Source of the DNA: Streptomyces hydrogenans
Lineage (GTDB): Bacteria; Actinomycetota; Actinomycetes; Streptomycetales; Streptomycetaceae
Direction: 5' to 3'
Assembly: GCF_014656075.1 (NCBI RefSeq)
Contig: NZ_BNBS01000006.1
Span: 62,001-126,000, forward strand
DNA length: 64,000 bases
This document shows, in pieces, positions 17,531 through 26,189 of the stretch. Positions within the stretch are counted from its first letter, which is position 1. The number at the start of each line of letters is the position of its first letter. The notes below the pieces were generated by a model. That model did no database searches and was not told where the DNA came from. It was given only the letters and a program-made list of their open reading frames with translations. A program made the translations under genes and the position numbers.

Positions 17531-19153
17531 ATGGGACATGTCGAGGCCGCGCATCTGGAGTACTACCTTCCCGACGGGAGGGTCCTCCTCGGGGACGCCT
17601 CCTTCAGGGTGGGCGAGGGCGCGGTCGTCGCGCTCGTCGGGGCCAACGGCGCCGGCAAGACCACCCTCCTGCGGATGATCGCGGGAGACCTCCAGCCGCA
17701 CGGCGGCTCCGTCACCGTCAGCGGCGGGCTCGGCGTGATGCCGCAGTTCATCGGCTCCGTACGGGACGAGTCGACCGTCCGCGACCTGCTCGTCTCCGTG
17801 GCGCACCCGCGGATCCGGGAGGCGGCGAAGGCGGTCGACGAGGCCGAGCACCTGATCATGACCGTCGACGACGAGGCCGCGCAGATGACGTACGCGCAGG
17901 CCCTCGCCGACTGGGCGGAGGTGCAGGGCTACGAGGCGGAGACGCTGTGGGACATCTGCACCATGGCCGCGCTCGGCATGCCGTACGACAAGGCGCAGTT
18001 CCGTCAGGTGCGGACGCTCTCCGGCGGTGAGCAGAAGCGGCTGGTCCTGGAATCGCTGCTGCGCGGCACCGACGAGGTGCTGCTCCTCGACGAGCCGGAC
18101 AACTACCTGGACGTGCCCGGCAAGCGGTGGCTGGAGGAGCGGCTGCGGGAGACCCGCAAGACCGTGCTCTTCATCTCCCACGACCGGGAGCTGCTCTCCC
18201 GGGCCGCGCAGAAGATCATCGCGGTGGAGCCCGGCGCGGCCGGGTCCGACGTGTGGGTGCACGGCGGCGGCTTCGACACCTTCCACGAGGCGCGGCGGGA
18301 GCGGTTCGCCCGCTTCGAGGAGCTGAAGCGGCGCTGGGAGGAGAAGCACGCGCAGCTGAAGAAGCTGGTCGTCAACCTGCGGCAGGCGGCCGCGGTCAGC
18401 CACGAGATGGCGTCCCGGTACGCGGCGGCGCAGACCCGGCTGCGGAAGTTCGAGGAGGCCGGCCCGCCGCCGGAGCCGCCGCGCGAGCAGGACATCCGGA
18501 TGCGGCTGCGCGGCGGCCGGACCGGTGTGCGGGCCGTGACCTGCGAGAACCTCGAACTGACCGGCCTGATGAAGCCCTTCTCCCTGGAGATCTTCTACGG
18601 CGAGCGGGTCGGCGTCCTCGGCTCGAACGGCTCCGGCAAGTCCCACTTCCTGCGGCTGCTCGCGGGCGATCCGTCGGTGGCCCACACGGGTCTGTGGAAG
18701 CTGGGCGCGCGGGTCGTCCCCGGGCACTTCGCCCAGACCCACGCCCACCCCGAGCTCGCCGGCCGGCCGCTCGTCGACATCCTGTGGACCGAGCACGCCA
18801 AGGACCGGGGCGCGGCGATGTCGATGCTGCGGCGCTACGAGCTGGAGCGCCAGGGCGACCAGTCCTTCGACAAGCTCTCCGGTGGCCAGCAGGCCCGCTT
18901 CCAGATCCTCCTCCTGGAGCTGGCCGGCACCACGGCCCTGCTCCTGGACGAGCCCACCGACAACCTGGACCTGGAGTCCGCCGAGGCCCTCCAGGACGGC
19001 CTGGAGTCCTACGAGGGCACGGTCCTCGCCGTCACCCACGACCGCTGGTTCGCCAAGAGCTTCGACCGCTACCTGGTCTTCGGCTCCGACGGCGTCGTCC
19101 GCGAGACGACCGAGCCGGTGTGGGACGAGCGCCGGGTGGACCGGGCGCGCTGA
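17531..19153 (+). CDS. ABC-F family ATPase
   Basis: The 540-residue protein has two ABC cassettes and no membrane segments, the ABC-F plan. Cassette 1 has Walker A GANGAGKTT near residue 37, signature LSGGEQKR near 163 and Walker B LLLDEPDN near 184. Cassette 2 has GSNGSGKS near 364, LSGGQQAR near 450 and LLLDEPTDN near 470. The inter-cassette linker is basic and probably helical. ABC-F proteins act on the ribosome, either in translation control or antibiotic protection; which one cannot be told here. An in-frame ATG at 17522 is possible, but 17531 fits the leaderless promoter. Its position in a conserved core block argues for a housekeeping role. Confidence 0.9.
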   Translation: MGHVEAAHLEYYLPDGRVLLGDASFRVGEGAVVALVGANGAGKTTLLRMIAGDLQPHGGSVTVSGGLGVMPQFIGSVRDESTVRDLLVSVAHPRIREAAKAVDEAEHLIMTVDDEAAQMTYAQALADWAEVQGYEAETLWDICTMAALGMPYDKAQFRQVRTLSGGEQKRLVLESLLRGTDEVLLLDEPDNYLDVPGKRWLEERLRETRKTVLFISHDRELLSRAAQKIIAVEPGAAGSDVWVHGGGFDTFHEARRERFARFEELKRRWEEKHAQLKKLVVNLRQAAAVSHEMASRYAAAQTRLRKFEEAGPPPEPPREQDIRMRLRGGRTGVRAVTCENLELTGLMKPFSLEIFYGERVGVLGSNGSGKSHFLRLLAGDPSVAHTGLWKLGARVVPGHFAQTHAHPELAGRPLVDILWTEHAKDRGAAMSMLRRYELERQGDQSFDKLSGGQQARFQILLLELAGTTALLLDEPTDNLDLESAEALQDGLESYEGTVLAVTHDRWFAKSFDRYLVFGSDGVVRETTEPVWDERRVDRAR

Positions 19154-19155
19154 CA

Positions 19156-19181
19156 CCGGCGCCGGGTCCCTTCGGCGCCGG
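19156..19181. terminator. Hairpin between convergent ABC-F and oxidoreductase genes
   Basis: CCGGCGCC pairs with GGCGCCGG around a 10-nt loop in the 46-bp convergent gap. It could terminate transcription in both directions. Confidence 0.5.
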
Positions 19182-19199
19182 GGCCGGTGCGGCCGGGGC

Positions 19200-20138
19200 T
19201 CAGGGGACCAGCACCAGGCGGCCTCGGAGGGCGCCTTCGGCCAGTCGGCGGTGGGCCTTCGCCGCGTCCGCCAGGGGGAGGGCGTCCGCCACGCGCGGGG
19301 TCAGGGCGCCCGCCTCCGCCAGCCGCGCCAGGTGATCCAGACGGTCCGCGTCCGCGCGGACCCAGACCGGGACGACCCGGATGCCGCGCAGCGGGTACGG
19401 GGCTCCGCCCGCGACCAGCGCGGCGAAGGCGCCGCCCGTGCGCACCGCGTCCAGGGCCGCCGCGCCGAGGACGGCGGCGGCGAGCGCGCCCGCGTCGCCG
19501 GCGGGGACCAGGGCACGGACCTCGCCGCCGAGCCGGCCGGGACCGGAGGGGACGAAGTGGGCCGCGCCCAGCTCCCGTACCAGCGGCTCGTCGGCGGCGC
19601 GGGCCGTCGCCACCACCCGGAGGCCGCGTGCGGCGGCCAGCTGCACGGCGTAGCCGCCGACCGCGCCCGCCGCGCCCGTGACCAGCAGCGTCCCGCCCTC
19701 GGGCAGGGCGAGCGCGTCCAGGGCCTGGAGCGCGGTGAGTCCGGCCAGCGGGAGCGTCGCGGCGGCCTCCGGAGCGAGCCCCGCCGGGGCCTGGGCCACC
19801 GCGTGGGCGTCCAGGACGACGTGCTCGGCCTGGGTGCCGAGGGGCACGTCGAGCCGGTCGTTCATGCCGATGACCCGGTCCCCGGGGCGGACCGAGCCGA
19901 CCCCGGGGCCGGTCTCCTCGACCACCCCGGCCACGTCCCAGCCGAGCCCGGTGCGGGTCCCGCCGGCCATCAGCCCGGCCTCGGCGAGCGCGCCGGAGCG
20001 GGTGGCGAGGTCCACCGGGTGGACGGTCGCGGCCTCCACCCGGACGCGGACCTGTCCGGGGCCGGTCGCGGGGACGGGGACCTCGGCGATCCGCAGGACC
20101 TCGGGGCCGCCGAAGGAGTCGAAGACGAGCGCGCGCAT
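19200..20138 (-). CDS. NADP-dependent zinc-free alcohol dehydrogenase / quinone oxidoreductase
   Basis: The 312-residue protein is a medium-chain dehydrogenase of the quinone oxidoreductase group. It starts MRALVFDSFGGPEVLRIAEV, has a GroES-like N-terminal domain, and the NADPH-binding GAAGAVGGYAVQLA near residues 134-147. The cysteine and histidine ligands of zinc-dependent alcohol dehydrogenases are not apparent. It is transcribed divergently from an HxlR-type regulator 119 bp away, which probably represses it in response to quinones or other electrophiles. Confidence 0.88.
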   Translation of the reverse strand: MRALVFDSFGGPEVLRIAEVPVPATGPGQVRVRVEAATVHPVDLATRSGALAEAGLMAGGTRTGLGWDVAGVVEETGPGVGSVRPGDRVIGMNDRLDVPLGTQAEHVVLDAHAVAQAPAGLAPEAAATLPLAGLTALQALDALALPEGGTLLVTGAAGAVGGYAVQLAAARGLRVVATARAADEPLVRELGAAHFVPSGPGRLGGEVRALVPAGDAGALAAAVLGAAALDAVRTGGAFAALVAGGAPYPLRGIRVVPVWVRADADRLDHLARLAEAGALTPRVADALPLADAAKAHRRLAEGALRGRLVLVP

Positions 20139-20215
20139 GGGCCGGGCCTTCCGTGAGGGACGTACGTGACGGTTCTCTCACGACGCTAGGGAGGGCTACT
20201 CTCTGTCGGGAAGTA

Positions 20216-20235
20216 GGTACCCACGAGTGCGTACC
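20216..20235. promoter_or_regulatory. Candidate HxlR operator
   Basis: A 20-bp near-perfect palindrome, GGTACCCACGAGTGCGTACC, has all pairs matching except one pair and the central GA. It lies 23 bp before the regulator start and just downstream of a TACTCT (20197-20202) that could be its -10 box. HxlR dimers bind such inverted repeats in divergent promoters, so autoregulation plus control of the oxidoreductase is likely. Confidence 0.6.
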
Positions 20236-20257
20236 GCACCGGAAGGAGCGTGCCCCC

Positions 20258-20650
20258 GTGCCCACCCGCACCGCCGCCGAGCGCCGCGAGGAGGCGCGCC
20301 ACGCCTATGACGCGTACCTCGCCGAGTGCCCCGCGCGGCAGCTCCTCGACCGCATCGCCGACAAGTGGGTCACCCTCGTCCTGAACGCCCTCGCGGACGG
20401 CCCCCGCCGCTACGGCGAACTGAGCCGCAAGGTCGCCGGCGTCAGCCAGAAGATGCTCACCCAGACCCTCCGCTCCCTGGAGCGCGACGGTCTGGTCTCC
20501 CGCGCGGTGACTCCGTCGGTCCCGGTCCGTGTCGACTACGCGCTGACGCCGCTGGGGGAGTCCCTGCTGCCGGTGGTGGCGGCGGTGAAGGCATGGGCGG
20601 ACGGTCACATGGGCGAGGTGGCGGCGGCGCGGGCGGCGTACGACGGGTGA
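20258..20650 (+). CDS. HxlR family winged-helix transcriptional regulator
   Basis: The 130-residue protein contains the HxlR core: CPARQLLDRIADKWVTLVLN, RRYGELSRKVAGVSQKMLTQ (recognition region, about residues 52-71) and LRSLERDGLVSRAVTPSVPV. One cysteine lies in the N-terminal AECPARQ, the position used for redox or electrophile sensing in several HxlR proteins. GTG 20258 was chosen because GGAAGGAG precedes it at 20241-20248; an upstream ATG at 20153 would overlap the operator. It is divergent to the quinone oxidoreductase. Confidence 0.9.
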   Translation: MPTRTAAERREEARHAYDAYLAECPARQLLDRIADKWVTLVLNALADGPRRYGELSRKVAGVSQKMLTQTLRSLERDGLVSRAVTPSVPVRVDYALTPLGESLLPVVAAVKAWADGHMGEVAAARAAYDG

Positions 20651-20728
20651 GTGGGGGCGGTGGCGGCGTACGGCGGGTGGGGCCGGGTCGGCGGGTGGGG
20701 TCCGGTGCGGGGGTGGCGGGGGCGTGTT

Positions 20729-20758
20729 TTGACCCTCGTGGGGGCGCACGGGTACGCT
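20729..20758 (+). promoter_or_regulatory. rplM-rpsI promoter
   Basis: TTGACC (20729-20734), 18 bp, TACGCT (20753-20758) is a strong Streptomyces housekeeping promoter. Transcription would start near 20765, giving a leader of about 170 nt before rplM. The leader may fold and respond to L13 or S9, but I cannot show a specific structure. Confidence 0.65.
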
Positions 20759-20935
20759 TCTGCTTTGTTATGCGTATTGGCTTCGTCGTTCTCACGCGAA
20801 GAGCCGGTGCGCAGGTTCCCTGGAGCAGTTACCAGTGGCTCGCATACGGGCGGTGTCCCGGCAGTGCAGGCCCCAGCTGCATGATCGCTTCAGGTGTGTC
20901 TGGACTCCATCCACTGAAGAAGCGAAGGCTACGAA

Positions 20936-21379
20936 GTGCGTACGTACAGCCCCAAGCCCGGCGATGTCACTCGCCAGTGGCACATCATCGACGCGCAGGA
21001 CATCGTCCTGGGTCGTCTGGCCACGACGGCTGCGAACCTCCTGCGAGGCAAGCACAAGCCGATCTACGCCCCGCACATGGACATGGGCGACTTCGTCATC
21101 ATCATCAACGCTGACAAGGTCCACCTGTCCGGCAACAAGAAGTCCCAGAAGCTGGCCTACCGCCACTCCGGCTTCCCGGGTGGTCTGCGCTCCGTCCGTT
21201 ACGACGAGCTGCTGGCCAAGAACCCCGAGAAGGCCGTCGAGAAGGCCATCAAGGGCATGATCCCCAAGAACACCCTGGGCCGTCAGATGCTCTCGAAGCT
21301 GAAGGTCTACGCGGGCGAGAACCACCCGCACGCTGCCCAGCAGCCGGTCCCGTTCGAGATCACCCAGGTCGCGCAGTAA
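20936..21379 (+). CDS. rplM: Ribosomal protein L13
   Basis: The 147-residue product is L13, an early large-subunit assembly protein. It shows [40 protein letters not shown] and [20 protein letters not shown]. The start is GTG 20936, preceded by the GAAGCGAAGG region. It is cotranscribed with rpsI, 44 bp downstream. Confidence 0.98.
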   Translation: MRTYSPKPGDVTRQWHIIDAQDIVLGRLATTAANLLRGKHKPIYAPHMDMGDFVIIINADKVHLSGNKKSQKLAYRHSGFPGGLRSVRYDELLAKNPEKAVEKAIKGMIPKNTLGRQMLSKLKVYAGENHPHAAQQPVPFEITQVAQ

Positions 21380-21423
21380 TTCCGGCCACACCCCCTAAGA
21401 ACGAAAGAAATCTGAGGAGCATC

Positions 21424-21936
21424 GTGGCCGAGACCACCCCCGAGACCCCCGTCGACGAGTTCGAGGGCGTCGAGGAGTACACCACCGAGACCGAGATCGT
21501 CGAGGGTGACTACACCTCCGAGTCCCTCGCGTCCCGCTTCGGCGACCCGCAGCCGGCCGCCGGCCTGGGCCGTCGCAAGAACGCCATCGCCCGCGTCCGG
21601 ATCGTCCCGGGCACCGGCAAGTGGAAGATCAACGGGCGTACGCTCGAGGACTACTTCCCGAACAAGGTCCACCAGCAGGAAGTCAACGAGCCCTTCAAGG
21701 TGCTCGAGCTCGACAACCGCTACGACGTCATCGCCCGCATCGCGGGTGGCGGTGTCTCCGGTCAGGCCGGCGCCCTGCGCCTCGGCGTGGCCCGCGCCCT
21801 CAACGAGGCCGACGTCGAGAACAACCGCCCGGCGCTGAAGAAGGCCGGCTTCCTCTCCCGTGACGACCGCGCGGTCGAGCGGAAGAAGGCCGGTCTCAAG
21901 AAGGCCCGTAAGGCTCCGCAGTACAGCAAGCGTTAA
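21424..21936 (+). CDS. rpsI: Ribosomal protein S9
   Basis: The 170-residue product is S9, whose C-terminal tail touches P-site tRNA. The core begins [20 protein letters not shown] near residue 46 and the end is [12 protein letters not shown]. The first ~40 residues form an acidic extension ([19 protein letters not shown]), found in actinobacterial S9. GTG 21424 follows GAGGAG. Confidence 0.97.
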   Translation: MAETTPETPVDEFEGVEEYTTETEIVEGDYTSESLASRFGDPQPAAGLGRRKNAIARVRIVPGTGKWKINGRTLEDYFPNKVHQQEVNEPFKVLELDNRYDVIARIAGGGVSGQAGALRLGVARALNEADVENNRPALKKAGFLSRDDRAVERKKAGLKKARKAPQYSKR

Positions 21937-21956
21937 TCGCCTGCCGCACTGCTTGT

Positions 21957-22003
21957 ACGTACGCCCCGGCGCACTGCGCGTGCCGTCGGGGCGTACGTTT
22001 TTT
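21957..22003 (+). terminator. Intrinsic terminator after rpsI
   Basis: ACGTACGCCCC pairs with GGGGCGTACGT (11 bp) and is followed directly by TTTTTT (21998-22003). This is the clearest canonical terminator between rplM-rpsI and glmM. Confidence 0.9.
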
Positions 22004-22055
22004 CTTAACCTTCTTCACCTTTCAGTCTTTGGGCACGCATTTTCGGAGGACAGCT

Positions 22056-23414
22056 GTGGGACGACTCTTCGGCACCGACGGCGTACGCGGCGTAGCCAAC
22101 GCCGACCTGACGGCGGAGCTCGCGCTCGGCCTGTCGGTCGCGGCGGCGCACGTGCTCGCCGAAGCGGGGACCTTCGAAGGCCATCGGCCGACCGCCGTGG
22201 TCGGCCGTGACCCGCGCGCGTCCGGAGAGTTCCTGGAGGCGGCCGTCGTCGCCGGTCTCGCCAGCGCCGGCGTCGACGTCCTGCGCGTCGGCGTCCTGCC
22301 CACCCCGGCCGTCGCCCACCTCACCGGCGTCCTCGGCGCCGACCTCGGCGTGATGCTCTCCGCCAGCCACAACGCCATGCCCGACAACGGCATCAAGTTC
22401 TTCGCCCGCGGCGGCCACAAGCTGGCCGACGACCTGGAGGACAAGATCGAGGGCGTCTACGAGGAGCACCGCACCGGCGCTCCCTGGGACCGCCCGACCG
22501 GCGCCGGCGTCGGCCGCGTCCGCGACTACGACGAGGGCTTCGAGACCTACGTCTCCCACCTCCTCGCCGTGCTCCCCAACCGCCTCGACGGCCTCAAGAT
22601 CGTCCTCGACGAGGCCCACGGCGCCGCCGCCCGCGTCTCCCCGGAGGCGTTCACCCGGGCCGGCGCCCAGGTCGTCACCATCGGTGCCGCCCCCGACGGC
22701 CTCAACATCAACGACGGCTGCGGCTCCACCCACCTGGAGCTGCTGAAGGCCGCCGTCGTCGAGCACGGCGCCGACCTCGGCATCGCCCACGACGGCGACG
22801 CCGACCGCTGCCTCGCCGTCGACCACACCGGCGCGGAGGTGGACGGCGACCAGATCCTCGCCGTCCTGTCCCTCGCCATGCGCGAGGCCGGCACCCTGCG
22901 CGGCGACACCGTCGTCGCCACCGTCATGTCCAACCTGGGCTTCAAGCTCGCCATGGAGCGCGAGGGCCTCACCCTCGTCCAGACCGCGGTCGGCGACCGC
23001 TACGTCCTGGAGTCCATGAAGGAGCACGGCTACGCCCTCGGCGGCGAGCAGTCCGGCCACGTCATCGTGCTCGACCACGCCACCACCGGCGACGGCACCC
23101 TGACCGGCCTCATGCTGGCCGCCCGCGTCGCCGCCACCGGCAAGTCCCTCGGCGAGCTGGCCGCCGTCATGGAGCGGCTGCCGCAGATCCTGATCAACGT
23201 CAAGGACGTCGACAAGTCCCGCGTCACCACCTCCGCCGAGCTCGCCGCCGCCGTCGCCGACGCCGAGCGCGAGCTGGGCACCACCGGCCGCGTGCTGCTC
23301 CGCTCCTCCGGCACCGAGCCGCTGGTCCGCGTCATGGTCGAGGCCGCCGACATCGAGCAGGCCCGCGCCGTCGCGCAGCGCCTCGCCGACGTCGTGAAGT
23401 CCGCCCTCGGCTAG
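22056..23414 (+). CDS. glmM: Phosphoglucosamine mutase
   Basis: The 452-residue enzyme interconverts glucosamine-6-P and glucosamine-1-P for UDP-GlcNAc and peptidoglycan synthesis. The phosphoserine is S104 in [13 protein letters not shown]; the magnesium loop is DGDADR at 246-251; the substrate phosphate site [11 protein letters not shown] is near the C-terminus. GTG 22056 follows GGAGGA at 22045-22050; the in-frame upstream ATG at 22029 precedes that site and is rejected. It works with GlmS encoded at 38757 in the same window. Confidence 0.97.
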   Translation: MGRLFGTDGVRGVANADLTAELALGLSVAAAHVLAEAGTFEGHRPTAVVGRDPRASGEFLEAAVVAGLASAGVDVLRVGVLPTPAVAHLTGVLGADLGVMLSASHNAMPDNGIKFFARGGHKLADDLEDKIEGVYEEHRTGAPWDRPTGAGVGRVRDYDEGFETYVSHLLAVLPNRLDGLKIVLDEAHGAAARVSPEAFTRAGAQVVTIGAAPDGLNINDGCGSTHLELLKAAVVEHGADLGIAHDGDADRCLAVDHTGAEVDGDQILAVLSLAMREAGTLRGDTVVATVMSNLGFKLAMEREGLTLVQTAVGDRYVLESMKEHGYALGGEQSGHVIVLDHATTGDGTLTGLMLAARVAATGKSLGELAAVMERLPQILINVKDVDKSRVTTSAELAAAVADAERELGTTGRVLLRSSGTEPLVRVMVEAADIEQARAVAQRLADVVKSALG

Positions 23415-23433
23415 TCCCTCCGGACGGTACGGA

Positions 23434-23471
23434 GAAGGGCCCCGCGCACTCCGGTGCGGCGGGGCCCTTTC
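23434..23471. terminator. Bidirectional terminator between glmM and the DUF389 gene
   Basis: GAAGGGCCCCGCGCAC and GTGC-G-GCGGGGCCCTTTC form a long stem with a single bulge in the 70-bp convergent gap. Both flanks are A/T-ended, fitting termination from either side. Confidence 0.8.
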
Positions 23472-23484
23472 CCGTACCCGGGGG

Positions 23485-24435
23485 TCAGCCCCTGCGCAGG
23501 CGGCGCTTCAGCTTGCCGCGCTGGGTGTTCCACAGCCACTTCTGCAGCAGCAGTGTCAGGGTCCCCGCCAGCATGATCCCCAGCAGGTTCAGCAGCAGCT
23601 GCTGGATCGAGCCCCAGGTCTGGCCGACCTCGCCGTAGCTGAGCGCCACCGCCGCGTTCGCCGCCGCCGGGACGGTCGTCACCGAGATCGCCACGCCCAC
23701 CAGGGCACCCGCCTTCGACGAGGTCAGCGACAGCGTGCCGGCCGCGCCCGCGAGCAGCGCCACCACGAAGGAGAACGGGTCCGGCTGCCAGATGAAGCTG
23801 GTCTGCGGCCGATCCCCGTCGAGCAGCTCCACGCTGAACAGCCCGAGCCGGTCCATCAGCAGACTGAACAGGGTCGTGACCAGGATCGCCGCCAGGAAGC
23901 CGACGAGCAGCGCGATCAGCGACCGGACCGCGAGCCGCGGCGCCCGCTTCACGATCGCCGTGCACACCCCGGCCAGCGGACCGAACTCCGGGCCCACCGC
24001 CATCGCGCCCACGATCAGGATCGCGTTGTCGAGGACGACACCGCAGGCCGCGATCATCGTCGCCAGCAGCATGAAGGCGAGATAGGTGAAGGAGAGCGTC
24101 GACTCCTCGTGCGTCGCGGTCGCCAGCTGCTCCCAGATGACCGCGTCCGCGCCCTCGCCGGGAGCGTCCTCCTCGGCGGCGTCGGCCCGCTCCGACATCG
24201 ACAGGTCGATGTTCTCGACGGCGATCGAACCGTCCTGATCGAGCTTCAGCTCCCGCAGCGCGTGCAGGAGTTCGTCGCCCGCCTCCCGGGCGACGTCGCA
24301 CAGGACGAGGTCCCCGGCCGGCACCCGGGCCGCTCCGGGCAGCACCACGAGGTGGGTGGTGCCGACGGTCGAGCCGATCAGCTCGGTCACGGCCTCGGTC
24401 CGGTCCGCGGGGACGATCATCCGTAGGTGCAGCAT
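23485..24435 (-). CDS. DUF389 domain membrane protein
   Basis: The 316-residue protein begins MLHLRMIVPADRTEAVTELI with an ~110-residue soluble N-terminal part, then about five hydrophobic segments. The family hallmark AILIVGAMAVGPEFGPLAG is near residues 137-155. The C-terminus is basic (KLKRRLRRG). The function of DUF389 proteins is not established. It begins 3 bp after coaA on the same strand and is probably cotranscribed with it. Confidence 0.85.
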   Translation of the reverse strand: MLHLRMIVPADRTEAVTELIGSTVGTTHLVVLPGAARVPAGDLVLCDVAREAGDELLHALRELKLDQDGSIAVENIDLSMSERADAAEEDAPGEGADAVIWEQLATATHEESTLSFTYLAFMLLATMIAACGVVLDNAILIVGAMAVGPEFGPLAGVCTAIVKRAPRLAVRSLIALLVGFLAAILVTTLFSLLMDRLGLFSVELLDGDRPQTSFIWQPDPFSFVVALLAGAAGTLSLTSSKAGALVGVAISVTTVPAAANAAVALSYGEVGQTWGSIQQLLLNLLGIMLAGTLTLLLQKWLWNTQRGKLKRRLRRG

Positions 24436-24438
24436 GGT

Positions 24439-25452
24439 TCAGAGCTTACGGAGACTCAGCCTCTGCACCTTGTGATCCGGCCCCTTGCGGACCACGAGCG
24501 TCGCCCGGCCCCGGGTCGGCGCCACGTTCTCCAGCAGGTTCACCTTGTTGACGGTCCGCCACATCGTGCGGGCGTAGTCCAGGGCCTCCTCCTCGGAGAC
24601 CTGCGTCCAGCGCCGGAAGTACGAGGACGGGTCCTGGAAGGCGGTCTCCCGCAGCTTCCGGAAGCGGTTGAGGTACCAGCCCTCGATGTCCTCCGGCCGC
24701 GCGTCCACGTACACGGAGAAGTCGAAGTAGTCGGCGAGCCCGACCCGGGTCCGCCCGTCCTTGCCCGGCAGCGCCGGCTGGAGGACGTTCAGCCCCTCGA
24801 CGATCAGGATGTCGGGCCGGCGCACCACGAGCTGCTCGCCCGGCACCCGGTCGTAGATGAGGTGCGAGTAGACCGGTGCGGTGACCTCGTCCTTCCCCGC
24901 CTTCACGTCGGCGACGAACCGGGTCAGCGCGCGCCGGTCGTACGACTCGGGGAACCCCTTCCGGGACATCAGCCCGCGCGCCTTCAGCTCCTCCATCGGA
25001 TAGAGGAACCCGTCGGTGGTGATCCGCTCCACCCGCGGGTGCTCGGGCCACCGCGCCAGCAGCGCCTCCAGCAGACGGGCCACGGTCGACTTCCCGACCG
25101 CGACGGACCCGGCGACCCCTATGACGAACGGCGTCCCGCGCTGCTCGGCCTTCTCCCCGAGGAACGTGTTCAGCGCCCCCCGCAGCCCGCTGGTGGCCTG
25201 CACGTACAGGTTGAGCAGCCGGGACAGCGGCAGGTACACGTCCCGCACCTCGTCGAGGTCGATGACGTCCCCCAGGCCCTGGAGCCGTTCGACCTCGTCG
25301 GCGGTGAGGGGGAGGGGCGTCTTGTCGCGCAGGGCGCTCCACTCGGCGCGGGTGAGGTCGAGGTACGGCGTCGGCTCGGAAACCTTCCGGGAACCCCCGG
25401 ACCCGTTCCCGGCTCCGTTGCCGTTGGCGCTTCGTGGCGGCGAAGTGATCAC
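24439..25452 (-). CDS. coaA: Pantothenate kinase, type I
   Basis: The 337-residue enzyme phosphorylates pantothenate, the first step of CoA synthesis. The P-loop [17 protein letters not shown] is near residues 109-125, with TTDGFLYPM and [11 protein letters not shown] following. The first ~30 residues are a Gly/Asn/Ser-rich extension. GTG 25452 has GACAAT 6 nt upstream and no Shine-Dalgarno site, so the mRNA is probably leaderless. In this window it also marks the left border of the accessory RHS insert. Confidence 0.95.
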   Translation of the reverse strand: MITSPPRSANGNGAGNGSGGSRKVSEPTPYLDLTRAEWSALRDKTPLPLTADEVERLQGLGDVIDLDEVRDVYLPLSRLLNLYVQATSGLRGALNTFLGEKAEQRGTPFVIGVAGSVAVGKSTVARLLEALLARWPEHPRVERITTDGFLYPMEELKARGLMSRKGFPESYDRRALTRFVADVKAGKDEVTAPVYSHLIYDRVPGEQLVVRRPDILIVEGLNVLQPALPGKDGRTRVGLADYFDFSVYVDARPEDIEGWYLNRFRKLRETAFQDPSSYFRRWTQVSEEEALDYARTMWRTVNKVNLLENVAPTRGRATLVVRKGPDHKVQRLSLRKL

Positions 25453-25628
25453 GGGCCTATTGTCCCGGGTCGGCGGGGGGTGTGGGGGGTGGGGTGGGTC
25501 ACGTGGCGGGTGGCTTGTGCGGGCGGACCCTTCCCTGAACGCGGAGGGAAAACGTTAACCCGCCGGCCTTCACCAGCGAATTGACGCCTTCCCCCGTCGT
25601 ACATCAATGCCCTACGGGACGCCGCGAT
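25453..25628 (-). promoter_or_regulatory. coaA promoter region
   Basis: The 176-bp gap between the SUKH gene and coaA holds, on the minus strand, GACAAT (complement of 25459-25464) 6 nt before the coaA GTG. The rest is C-rich near coaA and then shifts to AT-richer sequence near 25570-25628, the edge of the RHS insert. No terminator is obvious for the immunity gene. Confidence 0.5.
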
Positions 25629-26183
25629 CTAATCGTCATCGCATTGATCGCCCGTCCACCTTTCAAAGGCGGGTGGGTGCGTCAGGAATTCTTCAGGAAA
25701 GAACGGGCAGTCCAATGTTCCCTCCAGGAGCCCGAGAAGCAGCTCAAGGGAGTTCTGGCGGACGATCTGGAAACTTAGCTGGCCCGCCTCCACGATCAAG
25801 GTGGGCCATTCTTCCGGATCCCCTTCGGGAATCCAGAATATTTCATCCGCATTATCGGTGGCCCCCCATTGGATCAAGAGCGATGGGTTCGATCCGAAGT
25901 GGGACAGGAGCGATCTGATTTCAGGGATCTGTTTCCGGGAGAGGAGCTGTGTGGTTTCCCGGCTGCGCTGCGTGATGTCCAGCCACGGATTCGGGCAGCC
26001 CTGTTCGTAGATCCAGAGAAAGTCGTTGAAGGATCCGGGTCCATAGGTCTCCAGCAGTCTTGCGTGGCTGAGCGGGAGTGTCAGCTTCGTGCCGCCTGCG
26101 CCCGCCCCGGAAACAGATCCGGGGCGGGCATGCTTCCCTACTGGAGGCGGGCACAGATGGACCAGTGAGTCCAGCGTGTCCAT
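25629..26183 (-). CDS. SUKH-superfamily (SMI1/KNR4-like) immunity protein
   Basis: The 184-residue soluble protein resembles SUKH proteins: a conserved LPLSHARLLETYGPGSFNDF near residues 36-55, a WIYEQGCPNPW segment and IQWGATDNADEIFWIPEGDP near 103-122. SUKH proteins are immunity factors for contact-dependent and polymorphic toxins, especially nuclease tips. The gene starts 6 bp after the toxin stop on the same strand, the typical toxin-immunity order. ATG 26183 has TAGGAAC upstream. Its base composition is visibly lower in GC than the core genes, consistent with horizontal origin. The pairing is inferred. Confidence 0.75.
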   Translation of the reverse strand: MDTLDSLVHLCPPPVGKHARPGSVSGAGAGGTKLTLPLSHARLLETYGPGSFNDFLWIYEQGCPNPWLDITQRSRETTQLLSRKQIPEIRSLLSHFGSNPSLLIQWGATDNADEIFWIPEGDPEEWPTLIVEAGQLSFQIVRQNSLELLLGLLEGTLDCPFFPEEFLTHPPAFERWTGDQCDDD

Positions 26184-26189
26184 GGGTTC

